Shown: positions 17,728-27,580 of the stretch, one piece after another
Layout: the number at the start of each line of letters is the position of its first letter
Position numbering within the stretch: the first letter of the stretch is position 1
From: Bacillota bacterium
GTDB taxonomy: Bacteria; Bacillota; Clostridia; Lachnospirales; Lachnospiraceae
Assembly: GCA_023439505.1 (NCBI GenBank)
Contig: JAEXNR010000010.1
Coordinates: 1 to 64,000, forward strand
Direction: 5' to 3'
DNA length: 64,000 bases
The notes under the pieces: generated by a model
The model's input: the letters and a program-made list of their open reading frames with translations, nothing else
Databases searched by the model: none
Told to the model about the DNA's origin: nothing
Made by a program: the position numbers and the translations under genes

Positions 17728-17890
17728 CTTTAGGAACATATCGTACTTGACAATGCTTTTTAATAAAGATAAGGAGCAGCGTGTAAATGAAAAAACGAAT
17801 GCATACATTAAATATATGGGTGGATATGGGTGGAAGCAAGCAGTGCGCATGGACGATAAGGAGAATTTGAAGCAGTAAACTAACTATATA

Positions 17891-17946
17891 TTGACAAACT
17901 GGTTTAATGACAGTAAACTAATAATTAGGTTTAATGTCATTAAACC
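17891..17946 (+). promoter_or_regulatory. Promoter with two BlaI-type operators
   Basis: TTGACA (17891-17896), 17 bases, TAAACT (17914-17919). Two palindromic boxes overlap and follow it: GGTTTAATGACAGTAAAC (17901-17918) and GGTTTAATGTCATTAAACC (17928-17946). The pairs differ by few bases, as expected for two dimer sites of the BlaI-like repressor encoded next. Confidence 0.8.
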
Positions 17947-18047
17947 GATAAGAGATAATTTATCGGCAAAAGGCAAGCAGATGTAACCGAGCAGATGAAA
18001 TAAAGTAGGTTAAACTGCGTAGATTAAAAACAGGGAGGTTAAAAATA

Positions 18048-18413
18048 ATGGATTACAAATTAGGAGTCATGGAAACAAGGTTTGCAGAGCTTATATGGGA
18101 TCATGAGCCAACTTCATCCGGAGATTTGGTAAAGTTGTGTGAGAAGGAGCTGGCATGGAAAAAATCCACTACATATACTATGTTACGCCGTCTGTGTCAG
18201 CGAAAGATATTTCAAAATAATGACGGGATAGTATCCTCGATCCTATCAAAGCAAGCGCTTCACGCATTGCAAAGTGAAATATTTGTTGAGGAAACCTTTG
18301 AGGGTTCCCTCCCTAAATTTTTGGCTGCTTTCACTATGCGAAAGAAATTATCTGAGAAAGAAATTAATGAGCTGCAGCAGATCATTGCACAAAGTAAGGA
18401 GGAGGGTGTATGA
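18048..18413 (+). CDS. BlaI/MecI-family repressor
   Basis: This 121-residue protein has an N-terminal winged helix (residues 5-75: MET RFAELIWDHEPTSSGDLVKL and the recognition region WKKSTTYTMLRRL) and a helical dimerisation tail, as in BlaI and MecI. Such repressors are cleaved when a partner BlaR1 protease is activated. Start ATG 18048 follows AGGGAGG. It overlaps the protease gene by 4 bases. There is no beta-lactamase gene nearby, so the target is unclear; autoregulation through the two operators upstream is likely. Confidence 0.92.
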   Translation: MDYKLGVMETRFAELIWDHEPTSSGDLVKLCEKELAWKKSTTYTMLRRLCQRKIFQNNDGIVSSILSKQALHALQSEIFVEETFEGSLPKFLAAFTMRKKLSEKEINELQQIIAQSKEEGV

Positions 18414-20260
18414 CGGGACAAATCTTTCTTCGAATACTCAATATGAGTTATACCGCAAGTTACGTGATTATTTTTGTTATGATGGCGAGGTTGTTTCTTA
18501 AAATAGCACCAAAGATATTTTCCTATTTGCTTTGGGGTGTAGTATTATTCCGGTTAATCTGTTCTTTTTCCTTTTCCAGTATATGGAGTATGATGCCCGA
18601 GAATTCGCTGTCTTTGCCGTTGGATGCGAATGATTCTGAGATAACACTGATCAATACCGGAATTACAACTGTAGATCATACGAATCCTTCTGCCCCGCCG
18701 GTGAACGTACTGACGGATGGTATTAATACCTTACAAGGTAAGATAGCGTTGGGTGAAGTTATTTGGCTGATTGGAATTGCAGCTTTATTACTATATAGTA
18801 TTGTTTCTTTGCTGCGATTGCATTGGAAGCTTATCGGTTCAGTAAAGCTTCGTGCCAATATATATCTGGCGGACCATATTAATTCACCCTTTGTAATGGG
18901 GATCATACGTCCCAGGATTTATCTGCCGTCTAGCTTGTCTGTACAGGACCGGAACTACATTATTTTGCATGAGCAGACACATATTCGCAGACTTGACCAC
19001 ATTGTAAAGATACTGGCATTTGCAGTGCTTACTCTTCATTGGTTTAATCCTCTGGTCTGGGTAGCGTTTGTACTATTCGGTAACGACATGGAGATGTCCT
19101 GTGATGAAAGTGTTATGAAACATATGAATTCTGACATCCGCGGTGATTATTCTGCACTGCTGTTGGGCATGGCAACGGGAAGAAATTTAATTGCCGGAGT
19201 ACCGCTTGCATTCTGCGAGGGTGATATCAAGGGCAGAATTAAAAATGTAATGACTTATAAAAAGCCCGCATTTTGGGTTATAGTCGTTTCACTTGTCGCA
19301 GTTATTACAGTGGCCACAAGCCTGGTATCAAACCCACATGAAAACAAAGCATCCATGCAGTGGGCAAAAAGACTGGATATTCAAGATGTCGAAAAGATAG
19401 AACTTATTGAAAGTCCGGGTCTGGAAAGTGATAACATCAGGCCGTTGGACGCGTCGGAGTTTGAAGACATTATTGCTCTTATGAATGAAAGTAGTGGGAA
19501 CTACATTAAAAATCCGGAAGAATTGGCGGGAGGATCAATCACTTTTGAAATCACGCTAACTGACGGCACACGCCATAAGGTAAGCAACGCCGCAAACAGA
19601 TATCTGATCATTGACGGTGATTATTATGATGTAAGCTATCAATGGCTTTCATCATGGGAAAAAATCAGTGCAATTTCTGCTTCACCTACAGCTATGCCTT
19701 CCGTTATACCTTCTGTTATACCTCAGGTCACACCGTCCGTACTAAGGATATCCAGCTATTCCGGTAACCGTTTAACATTTGATTACCCTAGTGACTGGAC
19801 AATGAAAGAGAATCCCACAGAGGACAGTGCCTATGTAAATTTTTATAGTTCTGCTTCAGAAGAAGAACCTGCTTTCTGGTATTCCAGAGGTGAGGCATGG
19901 CTTACAGACTTTAATCGTACAAAGGAGGATTATCAGATACTGCTGTCCGAAAGTTATAAGGAACTTGATATAACAGAGCTGGATAAAACAACAATTGATG
20001 GTTATGATGCGTTGAAACTGGTATTTACTTATTCACTGAAAGACACCAAATATGTTATGACGCAGTATGAGATTGTCGCAGGCTATGTATCCTATCAGTT
20101 CAATTATACCTATCCGGCTGAGAGCAGCACGGAAAGCGAGGGTAAATTGAAGGTAATAATATCCTCTGTAAAGTTTACCCAAACCTCGGAGGATAAAACA
20201 AGTAGTAGTGATACGGATAAGAATAGTGACCATCCCGATCATAGCAGGAAAGAAGATTAG
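18410..20260 (+). CDS. BlaR1-like M56 membrane metalloprotease with a C-terminal extracytoplasmic domain
   Basis: The 616 residues carry an N-terminal bundle of membrane helices and a gluzincin core: HEQTH at 187-191 binds zinc, and the downstream glutamate lies in NDMEMSCDESVM. A further helix (near 285-305) leads outside. Unlike true BlaR1 there is no penicillin-binding sensor (no SxxK/KTG set); instead a region of about 100 residues, a Ser/Pro/Val linker (MPSVIPSVIPQVTPSV) and a domain of about 150 residues starting GNRLTFDYPSDW, resembling PsbP/DUF1795-type folds, follow. It probably senses another envelope signal and cleaves the BlaI-like repressor. Confidence 0.88.
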   Translation: MTGQIFLRILNMSYTASYVIIFVMMARLFLKIAPKIFSYLLWGVVLFRLICSFSFSSIWSMMPENSLSLPLDANDSEITLINTGITTVDHTNPSAPPVNVLTDGINTLQGKIALGEVIWLIGIAALLLYSIVSLLRLHWKLIGSVKLRANIYLADHINSPFVMGIIRPRIYLPSSLSVQDRNYIILHEQTHIRRLDHIVKILAFAVLTLHWFNPLVWVAFVLFGNDMEMSCDESVMKHMNSDIRGDYSALLLGMATGRNLIAGVPLAFCEGDIKGRIKNVMTYKKPAFWVIVVSLVAVITVATSLVSNPHENKASMQWAKRLDIQDVEKIELIESPGLESDNIRPLDASEFEDIIALMNESSGNYIKNPEELAGGSITFEITLTDGTRHKVSNAANRYLIIDGDYYDVSYQWLSSWEKISAISASPTAMPSVIPSVIPQVTPSVLRISSYSGNRLTFDYPSDWTMKENPTEDSAYVNFYSSASEEEPAFWYSRGEAWLTDFNRTKEDYQILLSESYKELDITELDKTTIDGYDALKLVFTYSLKDTKYVMTQYEIVAGYVSYQFNYTYPAESSTESEGKLKVIISSVKFTQTSEDKTSSSDTDKNSDHPDHSRKED

Positions 20261-20519
20261 TATAGTATATTCACGAGTTAAAACCCTGCCTTAATGGGCG
20301 GCATCCATAAGAAAGCAGCTTACTCAAATCAAAAAACATGATAGGCAGCCAGCAAAAAAAATTATTGTATGGATCTTCTCAATTCAGGTCAAAAGTGATC
20401 CGGATTGAGAAGAATGGTTTATGAACAAGTGTGCTGAATTTTCCGTGCAATAAATTGCATAATAGTTTAGTGAACCCGCAGAATATTTAATTGTAGGATT
20501 AAGAAAGCTCTCTTATACT
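20261..20519 (+). promoter_or_regulatory. Intergenic region with the GH5 promoter
   Basis: No gene is supported here. An inverted repeat CTTCTCAAT (20375-20383) / ATTGAGAAG (20404-20412) lacks a T-run. A good promoter lies at 20491-20519: TTGTAG, 17 bases, TATACT, 38 bases before the endoglucanase start. Confidence 0.6.
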
Positions 20520-20557
20520 ATACTTAGAAAGAGTCTTTAACAGGATGAGGAGGTATT

Positions 20558-22402
20558 ATGTATAAGAAGCTATTACTAATTATCATGTGTATACTGGTTT
20601 TGGGACTTGGGGGCTGCAAGGCGGCCAAATCGGTTGATCAGGATGAGTTCACAATTGAACCAAGCCCGACCGATGCTATTGTCAAGGAGGAAGTAATTGC
20701 AAATCAAGAGGGAGACGAGGCAGAATATGGTACAATGAGAGGGCTATCACCCAAAGAGTTAATTACCGAAATGACTGCCGGGTGGAATCTGGGAAATACC
20801 TTTGATGCACCGGGGAGCGAAACAGCCTGGGGAAATCCGGTGGTCACGCAGGAAATGATCAGTGCGATAGCACAAGCCGGCTTTGATATCATTCGAATAC
20901 CAATCTCCTGGAACCTATTTACCGGCAGTGCACCCGAATATAGCATTGATGAGGCAAGACTGGCCCGTATAAAGCAGGTGATTAATTATGCCATGCAGAA
21001 TAATATGTATGTCATCATTAATATGCATCATGAGAACTCCTGGTTAAAGCCACGGGATAAGGATTATGAGGCTGTCAGGGAGCAGTTTGTAAGTATGTGG
21101 TCGCAGATAGCAGAGTACTTTAAGGGTTATGGAGACCACTTGCTTTTTGAAGGTATGAATGAACCACGCATTGAAGGGGGCATTGCGGAGTGGGAAGGCG
21201 GAACCACAGAGGGAAGAAATGTTGTTAATAAATTAAACCAGGAATTTGTAAATACCGTTAGAGCTACAGGTGGTAACAACGCTCAAAGGTGTCTTCTGAT
21301 CACAACTTTTGCGGCTCAGCCCTCTAAAAATGGAGTGAAGGAGCTTAAGATACCGGAAGATAACAACTTGATTATATCAATTCATGCTTACACGCCATAC
21401 CGCTTCACCTTCTATAACGATACTGACTGGGACTTAAAGATATGGGATGGTTCTGCCAATGTTGAAATTGACCAACTTTTTCAATTGCTTGATGATACCT
21501 TCATAAGCAAGGGAGCAGCAGTAATGATTACAGAATTCGGTGCGGTCAATAAAGAAATGAAGCTACCCGATCAATCAGTGATACCAAATGAGGAAGAAAT
21601 AGCTCGTTGGGTTTCTTATTATGTTAAGCAAGCCAATCAATATGGTATTAAATGTGTCTGGTGGGATAATGGCTACTATTCGTCAGGAAATGAGCTGTTT
21701 GGAATATTTAATCGTACAGATAATACATGGTATCAACCTAAGGTAGTAAAGGCATTCCTTGAGGCGGCGAAATCCTTACCGGGGGAGAAAGAAGAACATC
21801 AGTCAACCGGATTTATAGATGAGAAAAATCGTGCAAAAGCAGTATATGCTACCCCCAAAATAGATGGGGATGTGGATGATGTATGGGATTTGGCCGGCCA
21901 AATCAAGCCGGGCATCATAATTGGTTCCGGTGTCGAGGCAACGGGGGAGGTCCGATTATTATGGGACGAGCAGAAGCTCTATATTTTGTTTGAGGTTAAG
22001 GATCCGATATTGAATCATGACAATATGAATGAGTATGAGCAGGATTCCGTGGAGATTTTTTTAGATGAACGAAATGATAAGGCAGCAACTTATCAGGAGG
22101 ATGATCTTCAATTTCGGATAAGGTATGATAATTTCACAAGCTTTCCGATGGGGGACAAGAAACGTTTGACCTCGGCATCGAAATCCCTGGTGGATGAGAA
22201 TGGCAACGTGACAGGCTATATTGTTGAAGCAGCCGTTGCATGGGACGTAGAGAAAAGTGAGAACAGTGTGGTGGGCTTTGATGTGCAGATTAACGATGCC
22301 TCAGCGCAGGGAAGAAGAACTGGGACGATTAATATATTTGACCGGACTGGTACAGCATGGTCAGATCCCTCTAAAATGGGAGAATTAATTCTGCTGAATT
22401 AG
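20558..22402 (+). CDS. Secreted GH5 endo-glucanase lipoprotein with CBM9-like domain
   Basis: The product is 614 residues. A lipoprotein signal (lipobox LGGC near residue 20) leads to a GH5 barrel at about 60-405. GH5 features seen: GWNLGNTFDAPGSETAWGNP, GFDIIRIPISW, NMHHEN, acid/base Glu202 in EGMNEPR, HAY in ISIHAYTPYR, and nucleophile Glu326 in ITEFGAV. The pattern fits subfamily GH5_4 (endo-beta-1,4-glucanase, xyloglucanase, lichenase). Residues 430-614 resemble the CBM9-like domain (PKIDGDVDDVW, DSVEIFLDE). Anchored outside, it should cut a beta-glucan into oligosaccharides for the transporters that follow. Confidence 0.93.
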   Translation: MYKKLLLIIMCILVLGLGGCKAAKSVDQDEFTIEPSPTDAIVKEEVIANQEGDEAEYGTMRGLSPKELITEMTAGWNLGNTFDAPGSETAWGNPVVTQEMISAIAQAGFDIIRIPISWNLFTGSAPEYSIDEARLARIKQVINYAMQNNMYVIINMHHENSWLKPRDKDYEAVREQFVSMWSQIAEYFKGYGDHLLFEGMNEPRIEGGIAEWEGGTTEGRNVVNKLNQEFVNTVRATGGNNAQRCLLITTFAAQPSKNGVKELKIPEDNNLIISIHAYTPYRFTFYNDTDWDLKIWDGSANVEIDQLFQLLDDTFISKGAAVMITEFGAVNKEMKLPDQSVIPNEEEIARWVSYYVKQANQYGIKCVWWDNGYYSSGNELFGIFNRTDNTWYQPKVVKAFLEAAKSLPGEKEEHQSTGFIDEKNRAKAVYATPKIDGDVDDVWDLAGQIKPGIIIGSGVEATGEVRLLWDEQKLYILFEVKDPILNHDNMNEYEQDSVEIFLDERNDKAATYQEDDLQFRIRYDNFTSFPMGDKKRLTSASKSLVDENGNVTGYIVEAAVAWDVEKSENSVVGFDVQINDASAQGRRTGTINIFDRTGTAWSDPSKMGELILLN

Positions 22403-22416
22403 CAGGAATTATAAAA

Positions 22417-22500
22417 AACTAATTCATACGTTGAATTTATGCATGGGAGCAAGTAGCGCGCATGAATGTAAGTGTGAATTGCGAATGACTAATTCACACA
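22417..22500. repeat. Palindromic intergenic repeat, copy 1
   Basis: This shares its layout with 33153-33253: TAATTCA-ACGTTGAATTTATGC, then AGCAAGTAGC inside a stem (ATGC..GCAT), then AGTGTGAATT / AATTCACAC as an inverted repeat (22472-22480 with 22491-22499). It is a composite hairpin element in noncoding DNA. Confidence 0.75.
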
Positions 22501-22541
22501 AAAGATGGTGCCTGTAGTAATTTGTTTATGGATGGAATAAG

Positions 22542-22582
22542 GGTAGTCGACAGAAAAGTAAATTCTGACGGCTGCCTTTTTT
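22542..22582 (+). terminator. Terminator after the GH5 gene
   Basis: GGTAGTCGACAGAA pairs with TTCTGACGGCTGCC (two G-T pairs, one mismatch), followed by TTTTTT. The stretch 22583-22760 has no supported gene; it must hold the promoter of the next operon, but I see no clear hexamer pair. Confidence 0.8.
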
Positions 22583-22763
22583 GTCGTTTCCCTCCTGCTA
22601 TATTACTGGGAGGAGACGATTCAGACTCAAACAGGGCAGGATAAATTCTGCACAATTTGTCAGTATGTATGCATAATACACAATTGAGAAAGAAAAATAT
22701 TAATGTTAGTATTCATTATATACAATAAATAAATTGAATTTTGCTATTGGAGGATATCAATTG

Positions 22764-25706
22764 ATGAAAAAAATTGTGCGCTTAGTAGGTATGGCAGTCA
22801 TGATAATCGTTTTGCTTGGTTTTGTAGGAATGCACAATACATCATATGCCCTAACAGATACTTTTGCGAAGCAGTATGATGAGGTGCTGGACTATCCCAA
22901 TGATGTGATTGATTATAATGGATACATAGAAGCCCTTGGGGAAGTTCCGCGACCGAATGCGGTCATCGAAATTGATGCAGCAGCTTATAACAGGGTAGAG
23001 AATATGAGTGTGGAAGTGATGGACCGTTATGAAGGCTATCCAGGAAAGGCTGTATATACGCAAGAGAGTGGATTGATCGAATACAATTTTATTGTTGAGA
23101 ATGCAGGACTGTATGATATATCCCTGGATTATTATCCGGTTCAGGGTAATAGTGCCTCCATACAAAGAAGTTTCTTTCTGGATGGAATATTGCCCTACAG
23201 AGAACTGTCCCTGATCGAGTTCTCCAGGATCTGGACAAACAGGTCTGATACCTGGGCGGTAGATAACCAGGGGAATGATATGAAGCCAAGGCAGATTGAG
23301 AAACCGGAATGGTTGAATCGTAAATTATTTGACAGTGAAGGATATATTAGCGATGCCTTATCTGTTTACCTGACCAAGGGTGCCCACACCCTGACCATTA
23401 TTTCAAGAAGAGAGCCAATGCTTTTGGGTCGCATTACAATATCAAATACTGAAAGTATCAGGACCTATCAGGAGGTTATTGAGGAGCAGAAAGCACTGGG
23501 ATATCAGAATGCAATTGCCGGGGTACTTGAGATACAAGGTGAGAATGCTTCTAAAAAGTCATCGCAGATGCTATATCCTACCCAGGACCAATCCTCCCCT
23601 GCTGTATTTCCTTATAGCTCAAAAGAGCTTAAGAATAATACCATAGGAGGGTACGGATGGCGGTTTGTGGGCCAATGGGTGGAGTGGCAGTTTGAGGTGC
23701 CTGAGGATGGTTATTATCATATAACCCTGCATGAGAAGCAGAATTTTGTAAAAGGAACCTTTGTTTCCAGAAAAATCAGTATCGACGGAGTGGTGCCATT
23801 TCAGGAATTAAACGGATACCGGTTTGATTATTCCAGCTCCTGGAAGATGAAAACGCTATCCGCGAAAGACGGAGAAAAATATAATTTTTATCTGAAGAAG
23901 GGAAGTCATACCATTCGTATGGAGGTGGTACTGGGCGATTTGGCAGAAATGGTCGGTGAAGTTCATGAGCTCTTGATGAGACTGAATGAACAATATCGAA
24001 AGGTGGCTCAAATCACAGGTGTTACACCGGATCAGTTCCGGGATTATGAGATTGCAAAAACCCTTCCGAATTTAAATGAGGATTTTACACAGATCAAGAC
24101 AGAAATGGAGGCACTCATTCTTAGGCTGCGAGCTGCTACAGGGGGGGGGAGTGACAAAGAGACACTTCTGGTGACGATTCGAGACCAGCTAACCACCATT
24201 ACCAGAGATGTTGAGGTAATTGCAAAGCTTCTTCCAAATTTTAAACTCAATATCAGTGCCCTTGGAACCTGGCTCCAACAGGTGGTAGAGCAGCCGTTGC
24301 AAATTGATGCGATTTATATTACGCAGCCGGAAGCGAAACTGCCTAAAGTAAAGAATTCCATACTGGACAGGTTTGTTCATGAAGTCAAGAGACTGTTTTG
24401 GTCCTTTGTCATTGATTACAACTCCATCGGAAATATTGAGGAGGACAGTGAAGATAGTAAAACAATTACGGTATGGGTTGGCTCCGGCAGAGACCAGGCC
24501 AATGTGATTAAAGCCTTGATTGATGAACGTTTTACCGCAGAACAAAACATTAATGTCAACGTAATGCTTGTGGATATGAACACCTTATTGCAGGCTACCT
24601 TATCAGGGGAGGGGCCGGATGTTGCAATTCAGGTTGGGAACGGCGGAGTGGTGGCAGCATCGACAGGAACGAATTATGGCTCAAACGATATCCCTGTTAA
24701 TTATGGAATCCGAAGTGCGGTGGTAGATCTAACAAAGCTGGTTTCAGAGGAAGAGTTGTCAAATGTCAAGAGCCGATTCCGAACCAGTGCGCTGGTTCCC
24801 TTTACCTATGAGAACTCCCTGTTCGCGTTGCCTGAAACACAGGTGTTCCCGGTAATGTTCTATCGTAAAGATATACTAAAGGAGCTGGGGTTAGAGGTCC
24901 CTCAGTCCTGGGATGATATGAAGGCCGTTATGTCCGTACTCAATGAAAATCAGATGGAAATAGGGATGCTTCCCGCTGAAAGCATATGGGTATCGCTTTT
25001 GTATCAAAATGGAGGAAAGTTATATACGGAGGATAACAGGGCTTCGGCTCTGGATCAGATAGAAGCAATTAATGCTTTTCTTGATTACACAGAATTTTAC
25101 ACAGACTATAAACTGGATCGTGAGACTTCTGTGGAGCAGCGCTTTAGAACTGGTGTAGCACCAATTATAATCGCAGACTTTACAACCTATAACAATTTTC
25201 AGGTTTCAGCACTGGATATTAAGGGCTTGTGGGGCTTTGCACCACTTCCCGGCATAAAAGGGAAGGATGGCACAATCAATCACGCAAGTGCAAGCACCGG
25301 ACTGGCTTGTATGATGATGGACAAATGCAAGGATAAAGAGTCTGCCTGGGAGTTCATGAAATGGTGGACCTCCGAACAGGTGCAGACGGCATACGGTCAG
25401 GAGATGGAAGGACTTATGGGTGCTGCGGCAAGATATCCTACCGCCAATATAAAGGCATTTCAATCCTTGCCATGGCCTACAGCCGATTATCATGCGCTGA
25501 TGGAGCAATATGACCAGGTGCAGGGGATAAAGCAGGTGCCCGGAGGTTACTTCTCCTGGCGAAATGTTAACAATGCTTTCTATCGGGTGGTAATCAGCAA
25601 AGGCAGCAATAAACTGCAGCCTCGGGAAGCCATGACAGAGTATATTCGTTACATAAATCAGGAGATCAAATATAAGCGGGAAGAATTCGGACTTAATGCT
25701 GATTAA
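22764..25706 (+). CDS. Giant solute-binding protein with N-terminal carbohydrate-binding-like domains
   Basis: At 980 residues, this is about twice the normal SBP length. A signal peptide (KKIVRLVGMAVMIIVLLGF ... SYA) lacks a lipobox cysteine, so anchoring is unclear. Residues about 60-225 and 260-400 are two related beta domains (compare FIVENAGLYDISLDYYPV with FEVPEDGYYHITLHEKQ), like CBM6/CBM35-type modules. A helical stretch (410-540) contains TGGGSD encoded by nine G residues (24141-24149). From about 560 a family 1 SBP follows (ITVWVGSGRDQANVIKALIDE, GPDVAIQVGNGG, YENSLFALPETQ). It heads the transporter operon and should bind long oligosaccharides. GGAGG lies 10 bases before ATG 22764; an adjacent TTG at 22761 is also possible. 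Confidence 0.88.
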   Translation: MKKIVRLVGMAVMIIVLLGFVGMHNTSYALTDTFAKQYDEVLDYPNDVIDYNGYIEALGEVPRPNAVIEIDAAAYNRVENMSVEVMDRYEGYPGKAVYTQESGLIEYNFIVENAGLYDISLDYYPVQGNSASIQRSFFLDGILPYRELSLIEFSRIWTNRSDTWAVDNQGNDMKPRQIEKPEWLNRKLFDSEGYISDALSVYLTKGAHTLTIISRREPMLLGRITISNTESIRTYQEVIEEQKALGYQNAIAGVLEIQGENASKKSSQMLYPTQDQSSPAVFPYSSKELKNNTIGGYGWRFVGQWVEWQFEVPEDGYYHITLHEKQNFVKGTFVSRKISIDGVVPFQELNGYRFDYSSSWKMKTLSAKDGEKYNFYLKKGSHTIRMEVVLGDLAEMVGEVHELLMRLNEQYRKVAQITGVTPDQFRDYEIAKTLPNLNEDFTQIKTEMEALILRLRAATGGGSDKETLLVTIRDQLTTITRDVEVIAKLLPNFKLNISALGTWLQQVVEQPLQIDAIYITQPEAKLPKVKNSILDRFVHEVKRLFWSFVIDYNSIGNIEEDSEDSKTITVWVGSGRDQANVIKALIDERFTAEQNINVNVMLVDMNTLLQATLSGEGPDVAIQVGNGGVVAASTGTNYGSNDIPVNYGIRSAVVDLTKLVSEEELSNVKSRFRTSALVPFTYENSLFALPETQVFPVMFYRKDILKELGLEVPQSWDDMKAVMSVLNENQMEIGMLPAESIWVSLLYQNGGKLYTEDNRASALDQIEAINAFLDYTEFYTDYKLDRETSVEQRFRTGVAPIIIADFTTYNNFQVSALDIKGLWGFAPLPGIKGKDGTINHASASTGLACMMMDKCKDKESAWEFMKWWTSEQVQTAYGQEMEGLMGAAARYPTANIKAFQSLPWPTADYHALMEQYDQVQGIKQVPGGYFSWRNVNNAFYRVVISKGSNKLQPREAMTEYIRYINQEIKYKREEFGLNAD

Positions 25707-25765
25707 GCAGATCAATTCGGAATAGGATCAAGGACCTGCTTAACATAGAAGGGAGTATCAAGCGA

Positions 25766-26671
25766 ATGGATAAAATGAAAAAATATTGGAAGGATATCAA
25801 AAAAGACAGAATGTCATATATCCTGATAGCACCTTATATGTTGCTGTTCTTCCTCTTTACTATTCTTCCGGTAATGAGCTCGATCGTATTAAGCTTTACA
25901 GACTTTAATATGCTGCAGCTGCCCGATTTTGTCGGGTGGAAAAATTATTTAAAGCTTTTGCTGGACGATGATATTTTTCTTACGGCATTTAAGAATACAT
26001 TAATATTTGCGGTGATCACCGGTCCCATCAGTTACTTTATGTGTCTGTTATTTGCATGGATCATTAATGAATTTAAGGGAAAGCTAAGAGCGATCTTAAC
26101 CTTGGTATTCTACGCACCTTCAATTTCGGGCAATGCATTTATGATATGGCAGATTATTATTTCCGGAGATCGTTATGGATATCTGAATGGTTGGCTCATG
26201 AAATGGTCTTTCCTGTATGAACCTATTCAGTGGATGAAAAAGGAAGAATATGTATTGCCCATATTAATTGTGGTTCAGCTATGGTTATCCTTGGGAACCG
26301 GATTTTTGACCTTTATTGCCGGTTTGCAGACTGTGGATAAGTCATTATACGAGGCGGCAGCGGTGGATGGTGTGAAAAACCGCTGGCAGGAGCTGTGGTT
26401 TGTTACCCTCCCGTCAATGCGTCCGCAGCTGATGTTTGGTGCGGTGATGCAGATTACACAAGCCTTTGCGGTGGCGGATATCTCTATACAGCTTGCCGGA
26501 AACCCCTCTGTCAATTATGCAGGTACTACAATTGTAACCCATTTGCTTGATTATGGCGGTGGAACCCGCTATGAGATGGGGTATGCCTGTGCGATTGCTA
26601 CGATATTGTTCTTTTTGATGATCGGAACAAACAATGTGATTCAGAAAATATTGAGGAGAGTGGGGGACTGA
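25766..26671 (+). CDS. Carbohydrate ABC permease (MalF-like), first set
   Basis: This 301-residue protein has six predicted helices. Family signatures: LIAPYMLLFFLFTILPV at the first helix and the EAA loop EAAAVDGVKNRWQELWFVTL. It follows the giant SBP by 59 bases and is followed by its partner after one base. Likely imports the oligosaccharide bound by the upstream protein. No ATPase gene is in the locus, so a shared ATPase is inferred. Confidence 0.93.
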   Translation: MDKMKKYWKDIKKDRMSYILIAPYMLLFFLFTILPVMSSIVLSFTDFNMLQLPDFVGWKNYLKLLLDDDIFLTAFKNTLIFAVITGPISYFMCLLFAWIINEFKGKLRAILTLVFYAPSISGNAFMIWQIIISGDRYGYLNGWLMKWSFLYEPIQWMKKEEYVLPILIVVQLWLSLGTGFLTFIAGLQTVDKSLYEAAAVDGVKNRWQELWFVTLPSMRPQLMFGAVMQITQAFAVADISIQLAGNPSVNYAGTTIVTHLLDYGGGTRYEMGYACAIATILFFLMIGTNNVIQKILRRVGD

Positions 26672-26672
26672 T

Positions 26673-27569
26673 ATGGCCAGAAGAACGAACTATGATAAAA
26701 AGCCGTCCAGATGGCGTCTAAAGCACGAGAAAAGGCTAAACCGGTCCAGGGCCGGCAATATAACCCTATTTATTTTAATGGGAATATGCGGTGTGTTTAT
26801 GGCACTGCCTTTGGTGATGATCGTTAATAATTCATTGAAGCCGCTTGACGAACTATTTAAGTATCCTCCAAGTGTTTTTGTACAAAATCCAACCTTAAGC
26901 AATTTCAGTGATCTATATGTGCTGATGTCAAATTCCTGGGTACCGTTTACCAGATATATTATGAATACGATATTGATCACCGGGGGAGGTACCGTAGGAC
27001 ATGTGATATTAGCATCTATGGCTGCTTATCCTCTGGCAAAGCACAATTTTCACGGTAAAAAAATAATATTTCGAATGGTAATCCTATCTTTGATGTTCAG
27101 CTACAATGTGACGGCCATCCCGAATTATATGATCATATCCTGGTTGGGGATTAATAACAACTATCTGGCAGTTGTTTTACCAGCATTTGCCTATGGATTG
27201 GGATTATACCTTATGAAGCAGTTCATGGAGCAGATACCGGATTCTCTGATTGAATCCTGCCGGTTGGATGGCGCCGGAGAATTCACAATATTTTGGAGAA
27301 TTATTATGCCGAATGTTAAGCCAGCCTGGCTAACCTTAGCTATATTTCAATTTCAGACTCTCTGGGCGAATACCGGCAGCGGATTTTTGAGGAGTGAGGA
27401 ATTGAAGCCGTTACAGCATGCGTTGTATCAGATCAGTGCCGGCGGTGTGGCCAGACAGGGTGCGGCGGCTGTGGTTCAACTGATTATTGCTGCAGTTCCG
27501 ATTACATTCTTCATTATATGTCAAAGCAATATTATTGAAACAATGACAACATCAGGAATGAAGGAATAA
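26673..27569 (+). CDS. Carbohydrate ABC permease (MalG-like), first set
   Basis: This 298-residue partner of the preceding permease has a basic N-terminus of about 30 residues, six predicted helices and an EAA loop with a variant start (ESCRLDGAGEFTIFWRIIMP, Ser-Cys where Ala-Ala is usual). The sequence GLGLYLMKQFMEQIPDSLIE is typical of MalG-like subunits. It starts two bases after the preceding stop, so translation is coupled. Confidence 0.93.
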   Translation: MARRTNYDKKPSRWRLKHEKRLNRSRAGNITLFILMGICGVFMALPLVMIVNNSLKPLDELFKYPPSVFVQNPTLSNFSDLYVLMSNSWVPFTRYIMNTILITGGGTVGHVILASMAAYPLAKHNFHGKKIIFRMVILSLMFSYNVTAIPNYMIISWLGINNNYLAVVLPAFAYGLGLYLMKQFMEQIPDSLIESCRLDGAGEFTIFWRIIMPNVKPAWLTLAIFQFQTLWANTGSGFLRSEELKPLQHALYQISAGGVARQGAAAVVQLIIAAVPITFFIICQSNIIETMTTSGMKE

Positions 27570-27580
27570 GGTGGTGGAGA

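Noticed and set aside
17760..17880. Short frame starting MKKRMHTLN with GGAG upstream
   Set aside because: It runs only a few dozen codons into repeat-like DNA and resembles nothing; more likely a decayed repeat copy.
18274..18501. Plus-strand frame of 75 codons across the blaI/blaR1 junction
   Set aside because: Overlaps two firm genes in another frame and has no motif.
25206..25715. Minus-strand open frame of 169 codons under the giant binding protein
   Set aside because: It is a shadow of a strongly supported plus-strand gene, with His/Ile-rich composition and no ribosome site.
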